DNA of 64,000 nucleotides from Anaerolineae bacterium (GTDB lineage Bacteria; Chloroflexota; Anaerolineae; 4572-78; J111): NCBI GenBank assembly GCA_016931895.1, contig JAFGDY010000011.1, positions 1 to 64,000 of the forward strand, read 5' to 3'. Shown piece by piece: positions 1 to 7,819 of this stretch (position 1 is its first letter; each line of letters starts with the position of its first letter). The notes under the pieces were generated by a model. It saw only the letters and a program-made list of their open reading frames with translations, ran no database searches and was not told where the DNA came from. The position numbers and the translations under genes were made by a program.

Positions 1-465
1 CATTTGATTGTGTGGTTACAACAACAAGCCGAGAATGTAGGGACAACCCTTGCGGTTGCCCCGGATGCGGTTACCCCGGATGCGGTTGCCCCGGATACGG
101 TGGCCCCGGATGCGGTTACCCCCAATTGGGTCATTCCCACCGCTGAAAAAACCAACCCAAATCCAACCTTGGGCGATGTGATTGGGGCGTTTAAATCACT
201 GGTCTTTACTGTTTATTTGGACTGGATTCAAGTTCACGATCCAGTACGTCGAGCCAAATTCTGGCAACGGAACTACTATGAACACATAATCCGTAATCGG
301 CGCGAATTACAGGCTATCCGTCGTTATATTCGTGATAATCCAGCCCGGTGGGAGCTAGACCGGGATAATCCTAAAAACTTTCGGCGTTTACGATCACCAA
401 CGAGAATAGAAGACTATCTGGCGGATATTCAGGCATTGATCGAAGATGAAAATGATGAGGGGTAG
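1..465 (+). CDS. REP-associated tyrosine transposase (RAYT), C-terminal part
   Basis: The reading frame is open at the left edge, so the true start lies outside the window. The last ~90 residues match the end of Y1/RAYT transposases: a GAFKS motif, then WQRNYYEHIIRN and RRYIRDNPARW. In that family the Tyr of the YIxxNP helix is the nucleophile that cuts single-stranded DNA; the HUH metal motif would lie upstream and is not visible. These enzymes are chromosomal and mobilise or maintain short palindromic REP elements. Directly before the GAFKS motif sits an unusual run of five-residue repeats of the type AVAPD, encoded by a 15-bp tandem repeat. A 15-bp perfect palindrome follows the gene at 533-565 and is a candidate substrate repeat. 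Family assignment is firm from motifs; activity is unknown because the N-terminus is missing. Confidence 0.8.
   Translation, partial: HLIVWLQQQAENVGTTLAVAPDAVTPDAVAPDTVAPDAVTPNWVIPTAEKTNPNPTLGDVIGAFKSLVFTVYLDWIQVHDPVRRAKFWQRNYYEHIIRNRRELQAIRRYIRDNPARWELDRDNPKNFRRLRSPTRIEDYLADIQALIEDENDEG
52..126 (+). repeat. 15-bp tandem repeat inside the transposase gene
   Basis: Five in-frame copies of a 15-bp unit of the form gcggttgccccggat, with a few substitutions, encode a Pro/Ala/Val/Asp repeat. It looks like a simple-sequence expansion in a linker just ahead of the conserved GAFKS motif, tolerated because the unit length is a multiple of three. Confidence 0.85.
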
Positions 466-532
466 GGACAAGCTTTATGGTTTTCCCTCGTTCCGATAGT
501 CTCTGTCGGAATGCAGCCCGAATGAGAAAACT

Positions 533-565
533 AGACCCTAAAGGTCTTCGAGACCTTTAGGGTCT
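533..565. repeat. Perfect palindromic hairpin, REP-like (may also terminate)
   Basis: The arms at 533-547 and 551-565 are exact reverse complements (15 bp, starting agaccctaaaggt) around a 3-nt loop. It lies between the RAYT gene and the convergent permease gene. A related palindrome with the same 13-nt arm start occurs at 12124-12171. It could work as a bidirectional terminator, but its recurrence next to a RAYT gene favours a REP-type repeat. Confidence 0.75.
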
Positions 566-577
566 TCTCTATACGTT

Positions 578-2344
578 TTAAAACTCCCCATCCCCCACTC
601 TAAAGCGCTCAATCGCCACAAAGCCCACCACGCAAACCAGCATCAAGAGCGCGCTCATGGCCAGGGCCTGGCCGTAGTTGAGCGGGCCGGGCTGGCTAAA
701 AAAACGAAAGATGGCGGTGGGCATGGTGGGGGTGTCGGGCCGGGCTATAAAAACCGTAGCGCCAAACTCGCCCATGCTGATGGTAAAGGCAAACACCGCG
801 CCTACCAGCAGGGCGCGGCCGGCAATGGGCAGGTCCACCTGTCGCCACACCCGCAGCGGCGACGCGCCCAACACAGCCGCAGCCTCGCGCAAAGCAGGCT
901 GGATGCTGCGCAGGGCGGGCAGCAGGCTGCGCACTACAAAAGGCAGGGCCACCAGGGTGTGGGCCAGCACAATGAGCAGCGGCGAGGCGCGTAAGTTGAG
1001 GGGCGGCTTGTTCATGGTGATGATGTAGCCAAAGCCCAGGGTCACGGCGGAGGTGGCCAGGGGCAGCATAAAAACGGCGTCCAGGTTGGCGGTTCGGGCG
1101 GCCCGGCCCCGGCTCAAGGCCAGGGCGATGAGCAAGCCCAATAAAGCCGCCAAAATCACCGTACCGGCGGCAAACGCCAGCGAGTTGGTGATGGCCTCGC
1201 CGGGCGGCACAAAGAAAAGGTCTCTATTTTGGGCGGGATTGGTGATGAGGGCCTGGTAGTAGGTGAATGAAAGTTGGCCGTCAATGGTGAGGGAGCGCAG
1301 GGCTAAAGCCAGCAGCGGCGAACCCAGCAAAATCACCATCAGCCCAACGTTGCCGCCCACCAGCAGTCGCTCCCGCCGGTTTTGGGGGCGGCGCTGGCCG
1401 GCCTGCCGGGATTGCAGGTCAAGGGGGCGGCTGGCGCGGGCTTGCAGACGGGTGTAGGTGGTCATCAAGATAAAGATAAAGACAATTTGAATGAGCGACA
1501 GGGCCGCGGCTACCGGTAGGTTGAACAGGTATACGGCCTGCCGGTAAATTTCCACTTCCAGGGTGGCAAAGCGCGGCCCGCCCAAAATGAGGATAACGCC
1601 AAAGCTGGTGAAGCAGAAAATAAAAACCAGCAGCGCGGCGGCGGTGATGGCCGGAGCCAGCAAGGGAACCGTGATTTGCCGGAAGGCGCGCCAGGGGCTA
1701 AGGCCCAACATCTGCCCGGCCTCGCTGAGGTTGGGGTTGAGGTTAGCCCAAAAGCCGCTCACCAGGCGCAAGACAATGGCGTAATTATAAAAAACATGGG
1801 CCAGCAGGATGATCCAGAGGGTATGTTGCAGGTGTATCGGCGGCGCGTCCAGCCCAAACCAGGCCATCAAACCTTGATTAAGCAGGCCGCGCGGGCCAAA
1901 TAGCGCGGTGAAGGCGTTGGCCGCCACCAGGGTGGGCAATACAAAGGGAATGGTGGTGAGGGCTTGCAGCAGGCTTTTGCCGGGAAAACGATACCGGGCA
2001 AAAACATAGGCGGCGGGCAGGGCCGCGCCCAGGGTGAGCGCGGTAGATAGCGCCGCCTGCCACACGGTAAACCAGAGGGTTTTGGCGTAGTAGGTGGTGG
2101 TTACCAGTTTACCCAAAGCCGAGAGATCGAGTTGGCCGGCGGGGGCAAAGCTGAGTTTGAAGATGGCGGCCAGGGGGTAGAAGTAAAACAGAAGAAGGAA
2201 GAGAAGGGGCGGCAGGGCCAGGGCCGCCAGGAGAATAGAGGAGGGCAGGGTGGCAGAGGCTGGTTGCAACTTAAACTGGGGCTTAAACATGAGCTTGAGT
2301 TTGCGGCACAGGGTTGACGGCGAGGGAATGGTGGATACAGGCAT
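578..2344 (-). CDS. thiP: Thiamine ABC transporter permease, two fused permease halves
   Basis: A 588-residue membrane protein with two tandem binding-protein-dependent permease domains (roughly residues 85-300 and 385-580), each carrying an EAA-type loop such as EAGQMLGLSPWRAF and EAAAVLGASPLRVW that docks the ATPase. This fused layout is that of ThiP and Fe3+ permeases of the FbpB type. Thiamine is favoured because the gene is last in a TPP-riboswitch operon behind thiamine pyrophosphokinase and a ThiB-like binding protein. It starts 9 bp after the LOG gene. No ThiQ-type ATPase gene is present in the window, so the nucleotide-binding subunit must be encoded elsewhere or shared. The last codons lie only 12 bp from the convergent palindrome at 533-565. 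Confidence 0.85.
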   Translation of the reverse strand: MPVSTIPSPSTLCRKLKLMFKPQFKLQPASATLPSSILLAALALPPLLFLLLFYFYPLAAIFKLSFAPAGQLDLSALGKLVTTTYYAKTLWFTVWQAALSTALTLGAALPAAYVFARYRFPGKSLLQALTTIPFVLPTLVAANAFTALFGPRGLLNQGLMAWFGLDAPPIHLQHTLWIILLAHVFYNYAIVLRLVSGFWANLNPNLSEAGQMLGLSPWRAFRQITVPLLAPAITAAALLVFIFCFTSFGVILILGGPRFATLEVEIYRQAVYLFNLPVAAALSLIQIVFIFILMTTYTRLQARASRPLDLQSRQAGQRRPQNRRERLLVGGNVGLMVILLGSPLLALALRSLTIDGQLSFTYYQALITNPAQNRDLFFVPPGEAITNSLAFAAGTVILAALLGLLIALALSRGRAARTANLDAVFMLPLATSAVTLGFGYIITMNKPPLNLRASPLLIVLAHTLVALPFVVRSLLPALRSIQPALREAAAVLGASPLRVWRQVDLPIAGRALLVGAVFAFTISMGEFGATVFIARPDTPTMPTAIFRFFSQPGPLNYGQALAMSALLMLVCVVGFVAIERFRVGDGEF

Positions 2345-2353
2345 AATGTGTAT

Positions 2354-2953
2354 TTAGGGTTGAATGGTTTTTAATAGTTCTAAAGCAATCCTGGCCTTGT
2401 CAATTTGGGGCGGTTGGTAGGCGGCAAATTTTTGGAGCAGGGTTTGGGGGGTTTCGTCTACCAAGATCATTGCCCGGTACTCCGGCCTGATAAATTGTTC
2501 TTGCACCGCATAATCCACAAACGCTATCAGTTTGGCGTAAAATTGGCTCACATTGAGCAGGCCGCAGGGTTTGGCGTGCAGGCCAAGTTGGGCCCAGGTG
2601 ATCACTTCAAAGAACTCTTCAAATGTGCCCAGGCCGCCGGGCAGGGCGATAAAACCGTCGGCCAGGTCGGCCATTAGCGCCTTGCGCTCGTGCATTGAGT
2701 TCACCAGGCGCAGGTCGGCAATTTGGGTGAGGGCCACTTCTTTTTGGGCCAGGCTGGTGGGGATAACGCCGATGACCTCGCCGTTGGCCGCCAGCACGGT
2801 TCGGGCCAATTCTCCCATCAGGCCCACGTTCCCCCCGCCGTACACCAACCCAATGTTTCTATCAGCCAGCACCCGGCCCAATTCCCGGGCGGCCTGCACG
2901 TATTCCGGCCGGCCGCCCGGGCTTGAGCCGCAGTAAACGCATATCCGTTTCAC
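2354..2953 (-). CDS. LOG-family nucleotide phosphoribohydrolase-like protein (TIGR00730)
   Basis: A 199-residue Rossmann-fold protein. It opens with KRICVYCGSSPG, has GLVYGGGNVGLMG, and carries the family signature PGGLGTFEEFFE (about residues 108-119), which holds the catalytic Arg/Glu region of LOG enzymes that release ribose 5-phosphate from nucleoside monophosphates. I place the start at a GTG at 2953, not at the upstream in-frame codon, because this GTG overlaps the stop of the thiamine-binding gene (GTGA) and puts the conserved KRICVYCGS at the N-terminus. The protein sits between thiB and thiP under TPP control, so a thiamine-linked substrate is possible; this is guilt by association only. 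A classical cytokinin-like or AMP-directed activity remains the alternative. Confidence 0.85.
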   Translation of the reverse strand: MKRICVYCGSSPGGRPEYVQAARELGRVLADRNIGLVYGGGNVGLMGELARTVLAANGEVIGVIPTSLAQKEVALTQIADLRLVNSMHERKALMADLADGFIALPGGLGTFEEFFEVITWAQLGLHAKPCGLLNVSQFYAKLIAFVDYAVQEQFIRPEYRAMILVDETPQTLLQKFAAYQPPQIDKARIALELLKTIQP

Positions 2954-4089
2954 CGCAGCACCGTTTCCGTCCAGGCGTTGAGCCACTGCTCGCGGTTGGC
3001 GGCAATATCGTTGGGCGGCAGTGTGGCCGGATTGGCTGGAATTTGGGTGTGTTCAACAAACACGTCGGGCAGTTGGGCGGTTTGATTGGCCGGAAAAACG
3101 AACATGTTCAGGGGGATGTCTTCCTGAAACTCTTGGCTGAGCAAAAAGTCAACCAGTTTTTCGGCCAGTTCCCGTTTTTGCGTGCCGGCCAAAATGCCCA
3201 CAAACTCAATCTGGCGAAAGCAGCTTCCGTCGCCCACTACCGAGGCGGTGGGCGCTTCGGCTAACGGCGATTCGGCAAAGTAGACTTCGGCGGGAGGGCT
3301 GCTGGCGTAACTGACCACCAGGGGATACTGGCCCTCATAACGGGTGAACTGGCCGTAGTAGGCGTCTTCCCAGCCGGAGGTGACCATCACGCCCTGATCG
3401 GCCAACTGCCGCCAGAAACCCAGGTAGCCGGGATCGCCAAAGTGGGCAACGGTAGCCAGCAAAAAGGCCAGCCCCGGCGAGGAGGTGGCCGGGTTTTCAA
3501 CCGCCAGCAGATTGCGGTAGCGGCTGTCGAGCAAGTCTTCCAGGGTGGCGGGCGGTTCCAGCCCGTTTTCGGCAAACCAGGTTTTATCGTAATTAATGCA
3601 CACGTCGCCGTAATCCACCGGCAGCAAACGATTTTCCGGGTCCAGTTTCAGGTCGGTGGGGATGTCGGCCAGGCGGGGCGAAGCGTAAGGTTCAAGAATG
3701 TCGTTCTCAATGGCCCGGCTGAAAAAGGTATTGTCAATGCCAAAAAAAACGTCGGCCAGGGGATTCTCTTTGGACAAAATGGCCTGGTTGAGGGCCACAC
3801 CGGCGTCGCCGGAGCGTAGAATTTCCAGCTTAACGTTGTGCGTTGTCTCAAAAGCGGCAATCACGTTTTCGCTGGCGTTGAAGCTGTCGTGCGTCATCAG
3901 GGTAATGGCGGCCGGTTCCGGCGGCACTGCGGTTGGCTCCGGTGTGGCCGTAGGCGCGGCGGTGGGGGTTTCACCCGCCGGAATGTCGCTTGGTTCCACC
4001 AACGGCGCGGGGGACGCCGTCGCGCCACAGGCGGTCAGGGCCATAACCAACAATATCATCAATAGAGTTTGACTTAGATAGTGTTTCAT
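2950..4089 (-). CDS. thiB: Thiamine ABC transporter substrate-binding lipoprotein
   Basis: A 379-residue secreted binding protein. The signal peptide ends in a lipobox (MALTAC, Cys at about residue 21), followed by a Pro/Thr-rich linker and a periplasmic-binding fold. Motifs shared with ThiB/TbpA include LMTHDSFN, NPLADVFFGIDN, VDYGDVCINYDK, PATSSPGLAFLL, TSGWEDAY and PLVVSYASSPP, so thiamine, its phosphates or pyrophosphate form is the expected ligand. A good ribosome site (ggagg, 6-7 nt before the ATG) fixes the start. It is the second gene of the TPP-riboswitch operon; a repeat element fills the gap to the upstream gene, and its stop overlaps the GTG start of the LOG gene. Confidence 0.92.
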   Translation of the reverse strand: MKHYLSQTLLMILLVMALTACGATASPAPLVEPSDIPAGETPTAAPTATPEPTAVPPEPAAITLMTHDSFNASENVIAAFETTHNVKLEILRSGDAGVALNQAILSKENPLADVFFGIDNTFFSRAIENDILEPYASPRLADIPTDLKLDPENRLLPVDYGDVCINYDKTWFAENGLEPPATLEDLLDSRYRNLLAVENPATSSPGLAFLLATVAHFGDPGYLGFWRQLADQGVMVTSGWEDAYYGQFTRYEGQYPLVVSYASSPPAEVYFAESPLAEAPTASVVGDGSCFRQIEFVGILAGTQKRELAEKLVDFLLSQEFQEDIPLNMFVFPANQTAQLPDVFVEHTQIPANPATLPPNDIAANREQWLNAWTETVLR

Positions 4090-4110
4090 TTTTTTGCCTC
4101 CATATTTTCA

Positions 4111-4203
4111 GGGTAGCAAAGTAGCAGGGTAGCAAATAGTAAAGCAATAAATCATACCCCCTGCTACTTTGCCACTTTGTTACTCTGCTACTCTGTTACT
4201 TTG
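4111..4203. repeat. GTAGCA-type octamer inverted-repeat element, copy 1
   Basis: The left arm is built of imperfect 7-9 nt units (gggtagca, aagtagca, gggtagca), and the right arm is the inverted form (ctgctactttgccactttgt and on). The arms flank an A/T-rich centre. Related elements lie at 20858-20975 and 27696-27803, each in a gap between two same-strand genes of one operon. Here the right arm runs 24 bp into the upstream gene and supplies its last codons. Confidence 0.8.
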
Positions 4204-4839
4204 AATATGCACCACTAAAACCAGCCCCTCGCCAATTTGTAAGGCGGCCTGGGGGGCGGCCAGGGCATTGCTAATGGTAAAAGTGCTGCCCAGGGAAAGA
4301 GATGCTTTTTCCAGCGGCCAGGTTACGCCGGTTAAAGTGACCCGGCTGACCAGAGGCGTCAAGGGAATGAGCGAAAGCGTATCGCCGGGCCGGCCGCTGA
4401 TGGTGAGAGACTGGCGCGAGCGGACCAGGGTGGCCCAGTAGGGGCCGTCGGCCAGGGCCAGTTGCGCCGCAGCGTACTCCGGGCGGGTCAGCAGCAGGAT
4501 ATTGGCCAGCATTTGGTCAAGCCGCCCCCCAAGGGCGGTCAGCAAGAGGATTTCGTCCGGCTGTTGCGCCATGGCCAACTCAAACGCTAATTCCAGATCG
4601 GTTTGATCCTTGCGCGCGGGATGGCGATGGATGGCCACCCCTTCTGCTTCCATCCGGCTCACCAGCTCCGGCGGCAAAGAGTCAAGGTCGCCGATGATGG
4701 CGTGGGGGGTCAACCCCAGGGCCAGGGCATGCTGTGTTCCTCCATCGGCGCAAAAAATGCGGTCGGTGGGGCGCAGGCGAGGCCGGAGCAGGTCTGGCCG
4801 GTTCAATATGCCGTTGGCAAAGATAACAATACGAGACAT
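4180..4839 (-). CDS. thiN: Thiamine pyrophosphokinase
   Basis: A 219-residue enzyme that transfers pyrophosphate from ATP to thiamine, giving TPP. Family motifs are clear: IVIFANG at the start, FCADGGTQHAL, the catalytic HAIIGDLDSLP, the KDQTDLELAF motif, and LGGRLDQMLAN. I start at the ATG at 4839, which places IVIFANG at residues 3-9; the in-frame TTG five codons upstream is less likely. No good Shine-Dalgarno is visible. It is the first gene after the TPP riboswitch and terminator, so salvage by uptake (ThiB/ThiP) then pyrophosphorylation is feedback-controlled. The last residues (about VHIQSNRVAE) are read through the inverted arm of a dispersed repeat, so the tail differs from the ancestral one. 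Confidence 0.93.
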   Translation of the reverse strand: MSRIVIFANGILNRPDLLRPRLRPTDRIFCADGGTQHALALGLTPHAIIGDLDSLPPELVSRMEAEGVAIHRHPARKDQTDLELAFELAMAQQPDEILLLTALGGRLDQMLANILLLTRPEYAAAQLALADGPYWATLVRSRQSLTISGRPGDTLSLIPLTPLVSRVTLTGVTWPLEKASLSLGSTFTISNALAAPQAALQIGEGLVLVVHIQSNRVAE

Positions 4840-4886
4840 AGGAATTAAAGACAAATTTTAATATCCAAAGGTTAAGCTGATCCAAA

Positions 4887-4916
4887 CAAAAAAACCACCC
4901 TGGGCGGAAGGTGGTT
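4887..4916 (-). terminator. Intrinsic terminator of the TPP riboswitch
   Basis: On the minus strand a stem aaccacc / ggtggtt (4916-4910 with 4899-4893) is followed at once by a run of T (4894-4888). It lies just downstream of the TPP aptamer and about 50 nt before the thiN start, the usual place for a transcription-attenuating expression platform. Confidence 0.85.
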
Positions 4917-4929
4917 CAACTTTTACGTT

Positions 4930-5040
4930 TGGTCTCCCTTCTCCCTCCGCCGGTATTACCCGGATCAGGTTTAGCGGTCCGTCCCACAGCAGCGCAAGGG
5001 ATCTCTCAGCCTGGTTTGTCCAAGCTCCCGCGAAGAAGTA
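4930..5040 (-). promoter_or_regulatory. TPP riboswitch (THI element)
   Basis: Read on the minus strand, the conserved TPP aptamer blocks appear in order: CGGGAGCTTGG, GGCTGAGAGATCCCTT (pyrimidine-sensing CTGAGA), a variable P3a insertion, ACCTGATCCGGGTAATACCGG and CGGAGGGAGA. A short P1 closes between CTTCT near 5037 and AGAAG near 4940. With the terminator that follows, TPP binding should stop transcription of the thiN-thiB-LOG-thiP operon. Confidence 0.95.
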
Positions 5041-5065
5041 TTGTTTTTATGTTACTACTCAGCCC

Positions 5066-5151
5066 CATGTCATTTCGAGGCCGTAGGCCGAGAAATCTCC
5101 TTTTCAAGGGACGACTTCAAGAAGATTTCTCCCTTCGGTCGAAATGACATG
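5066..5151. repeat. REP-like inverted repeat (catgtcatttcga ends)
   Basis: Exact 13-bp ends (5066-5078 and 5139-5151) flank inner near-complementary gagaaatctcc / agatttctccc blocks. This is a dispersed palindromic element of a kind common in environmental genomes. It sits just upstream of the thiamine riboswitch. Confidence 0.75.
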
Positions 5152-5292
5152 CCTGAGCAGTTCCGTTTTTATTTAGTTATTGTTGAAGGTAGAATACCAC
5201 AAGTTTGCCGGAAAGCCAAATTCAAGGGACCTTTGACCAATTGCCCTTTGGCTCATCTTGCACTATAGTAAACTACCGCTTTTATTTGAAAA

Positions 5293-5391
5293 GGGTGTGA
5301 CCAAAGTGAGTTGGAGGAGGAGGAAATTGGGGGGAACTACCCCCCAAGCCCCCCGGCCTGCGGCGCTTTTCTACTCACTTTAGTCGCACCC
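5293..5391. repeat. MITE-like inverted repeat with G6/C6 core
   Basis: Ends gggtgtgaccaaagtgag (5293-5310) and ctcactttagtcgcaccc (5374-5391) match in 16 of 18 pairs. Inside is a second hairpin, ttgggggg / ccccccaa (5327-5334 and 5340-5347). A similar G6/C6 core occurs in the element at 41611-41740. No open reading frame of its own is present. Confidence 0.7.
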
Positions 5392-5486
5392 ATTTGAAAA
5401 GGCCTGTTTTGCTCAGAACCTCTTTGTCCTGTAGAATAATTATAAAATTGTTTATAAAAATTACCCTTCCGGGAGGTTGATGCTTT

Positions 5487-6971
5487 ATGCGAGTAATGAT
5501 TGTCAATCCCCGCTTCCGCCTGCCCATTGATACGCGCACCACGCCTCACCTGGGCCTGGCGTATCTGGCGGCGGTTTCCGAAGAACGCGGGGATGAAGTG
5601 CTTCTGTTTGATGCTGACGTAGAAGACGAGCCGATTGGGCAGGCCGTGCGGCGTTTCCAGCCCGACATCGTGGGCATTACGGCCAATACGCCCCAGGTCA
5701 AATCGGCCTGGCGCACGGCCCAGGCCGTTAAAGCCGTTAAAGACGTGCCGGTGGTGTTGGGGGGACCGCACGTTTCGGTGCTGCCCGCGGAAAGCGCCAT
5801 GCGGCCCGAAGTGGATGTGGTGGTGCGCGGCGAAGGCGAGCCGATGTGGCTTAAGTTGTGCGAGATCATTGAGAACGCCCAAAAAGGCAACCCCCATTTT
5901 ACGGCGCGGGATTTGCTCGATGCCCAAAATCGCCTGCTTGACGGGTTGTTGGGCATCACCTACTTCACCACCGCCAACGAAAAACGCCACAACCCCGACC
6001 ATCCGCCCATTGCCGACCTGGACACATTGCCTTTTCCGGCCTACCACGTTTTTAAGATGGAGCGCTACACCAACCTGCAACCGGCCACCGACGCGATTGA
6101 CGGGGCCAAATCGTTTTCGGTGATGACCTCGCGGGGTTGCCCCTACCGCTGCACGTTCTGCTCCCAGAGCATTATGCCCATCAAGTGGCGGGCGCGCAGC
6201 CCGGAAAATGTTTTAAAAGAGTGGCAGCACCTGGTGCACGAGTTGGGCGCGCAAGAGATTGGCGTGCTGGACGATTCGGCCAATATCCAGGTAGACCGCC
6301 TGGAACGGCTGGCCGGCTTGCTCATTGAGCACAAAGTCAATCACGTGCCCTGGATATTTGTCAACGGCATCCGGGCCAACCTGGCCAGCCGGGAGTTGTT
6401 GGCCCAACTCAAAAAAGCCGGCCTAAAACGCACCGCCTTTGGCGTGGAAAGCGGCGACCCCGACATTCTGCTGTCCATTGACAAAAAGATTGACCACGAT
6501 ACCATTCGCCAGGCGTTCAAAAACGCCAAAGCCGTGGGCCTGGAAACCATCGGCTTTTTCATCATCGGCTTGCCCGGTGAAACCGAAGCGTCAATGGAAA
6601 AAACCATTAAATTTGCCTGCGAGGTTGACCCGCTCATTGCCAACTTTTCTATGATGACGCCCTACCCCGGCACCCAGGTTTACGAGATTGCCAAACGCCA
6701 GGGACGGCTGCTGCTGGACGATTGGGAAGATTATGTTTTCTTTGATGGCCGCGCGCGTTACGAAATGGGCGATATGACCGCCGAGTTGGTGGAGCGAAAA
6801 TGGAAAGAAGCTTATCGCCGGTTTTACCTGCGGCCGCACCGGATTTGGTTCACCTTGACGCGCAAGGATTTTTGGATCAACTGGCGGCGCACCTTCAGGA
6901 TGGCGTGGAAAACAATTTTCCCCCAAAAAGAAAAGACAAAACTGCGCAAGCTGATGGAGGCCGGGGCGTAG
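5487..6971 (+). CDS. B12-binding domain radical SAM protein
   Basis: A 494-residue protein. Residues 1-135 form a cobalamin-binding Rossmann domain of the type found in B12 radical SAM enzymes (PHLGLAYLAA, DIVGITANT, VVLGGPHVS, VVVRGEGE) without the classical DxHxxG. The radical SAM core follows, with cluster-binding Cys218, Cys222 and Cys225 in RGCPYRCTFC. Such enzymes mostly methylate or rearrange unactivated carbons. The start ATG is preceded by ggagg at 10 nt. A paralogue at 12224 shares the whole layout, including the tail motif VERKWKEAYRRFYLRP, pointing to duplication. The next gene is an LppX-like lipoprotein 46 bp downstream, possibly co-transcribed. The substrate is unknown. Confidence 0.88.
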   Translation: MRVMIVNPRFRLPIDTRTTPHLGLAYLAAVSEERGDEVLLFDADVEDEPIGQAVRRFQPDIVGITANTPQVKSAWRTAQAVKAVKDVPVVLGGPHVSVLPAESAMRPEVDVVVRGEGEPMWLKLCEIIENAQKGNPHFTARDLLDAQNRLLDGLLGITYFTTANEKRHNPDHPPIADLDTLPFPAYHVFKMERYTNLQPATDAIDGAKSFSVMTSRGCPYRCTFCSQSIMPIKWRARSPENVLKEWQHLVHELGAQEIGVLDDSANIQVDRLERLAGLLIEHKVNHVPWIFVNGIRANLASRELLAQLKKAGLKRTAFGVESGDPDILLSIDKKIDHDTIRQAFKNAKAVGLETIGFFIIGLPGETEASMEKTIKFACEVDPLIANFSMMTPYPGTQVYEIAKRQGRLLLDDWEDYVFFDGRARYEMGDMTAELVERKWKEAYRRFYLRPHRIWFTLTRKDFWINWRRTFRMAWKTIFPQKEKTKLRKLMEAGA

Positions 6972-7017
6972 GTCACGGTTTTAGCGTGAGCTTCATCTAT
7001 TTGGGTGCAACGAGAAA

Positions 7018-7776
7018 ATGAATATTTTTGCGAAAAAGTTACCTGGCAAACGTGGTCTACAATTGCTACTTGGCTTGATTATTACCTGGGCTATCGCCGG
7101 TTGTAACATAATTAATCCCGCCCCCACCCCCACGCCTACCCCCAACCTGCCGGCCAAAGAAATTGTGGCCCGCTCCAGCCAGGAGATGCTGGCGGTTGAA
7201 TCCCTTCACTTTACCATAGATTTGACCGGCGCCCTGGATTATATTGACCGCCCCCCTACCACGGCCCTGAAACACGTGGACGGCGACCTGCTCCGGCCCG
7301 ACCGGGTGCGGGGTCTGGTCAAGGTCAGCAGCCTGGGGGTCATCACCGAAATTGGTTTGATCAGCATCGAGGGCGACTCGTACGTGACCAATCCCCTCAA
7401 CCAGCGTTGGGAACTCCTGCCCCCGGAGTGGGGCTGGTATTTTGATCCGCGCCTGCCGTTTGACGAGCAATACGGCATCCCGTCCATTATTCCCCACCTT
7501 ACCCTGGAAAAGAAGGGCGTGGAAGAGATTGAGGGCCAGACTTACTATTATCTGGAAGGCGTGGCCCAAGGCGAGCAAATCATGTGGTGGACGGCCGGCA
7601 TGGTGGCTTCGGGCGACGTGCCGGTGCAAATTTGGATAAACACCGACACTTTTCTTATCCACCGCGTCCACCTGATTGAATTATCCAGCGACCCTGAACG
7701 GCCCACCGAGTGGGACATCCGCTTTTCTAATTTCAACCAGTCGCTTGATATTCAAGCGCCGCCATTGGCGGAGTGA
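7018..7776 (+). CDS. LppX/LprAFG-family lipoprotein
   Basis: A 252-residue lipoprotein: signal peptide with lipid-attachment Cys at residue 29 (AIAGC), a Thr-Pro linker, then a beta-rich domain resembling LppX_LprAFG (SSQEMLAVESLHFTIDLTG at the start, then GDLLRPDRVRG). In mycobacteria LprG of this family carries triacylated lipids between membrane and envelope and works with the MFS exporter Rv1410. A 14-TM MFS exporter lies 0.9 kb downstream on the same strand, with an opposite-strand Uma2 gene in between. This reconstructs a broken LprG/Rv1410-type pair. The family call is from sequence pattern; lipid binding here is inferred. Confidence 0.75.
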   Translation: MNIFAKKLPGKRGLQLLLGLIITWAIAGCNIINPAPTPTPTPNLPAKEIVARSSQEMLAVESLHFTIDLTGALDYIDRPPTTALKHVDGDLLRPDRVRGLVKVSSLGVITEIGLISIEGDSYVTNPLNQRWELLPPEWGWYFDPRLPFDEQYGIPSIIPHLTLEKKGVEEIEGQTYYYLEGVAQGEQIMWWTAGMVASGDVPVQIWINTDTFLIHRVHLIELSSDPERPTEWDIRFSNFNQSLDIQAPPLAE

Positions 7777-7819
7777 TAATGGGGAACCGAGGGAGATGCA
7801 GCTTTTTTATGGGGGAGGA

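Noticed and set aside
2954-2986. N-terminal extension of the LOG protein
   Set aside because: The extra 11 residues precede the conserved first strand; the GTGA overlap with thiB marks a better start.
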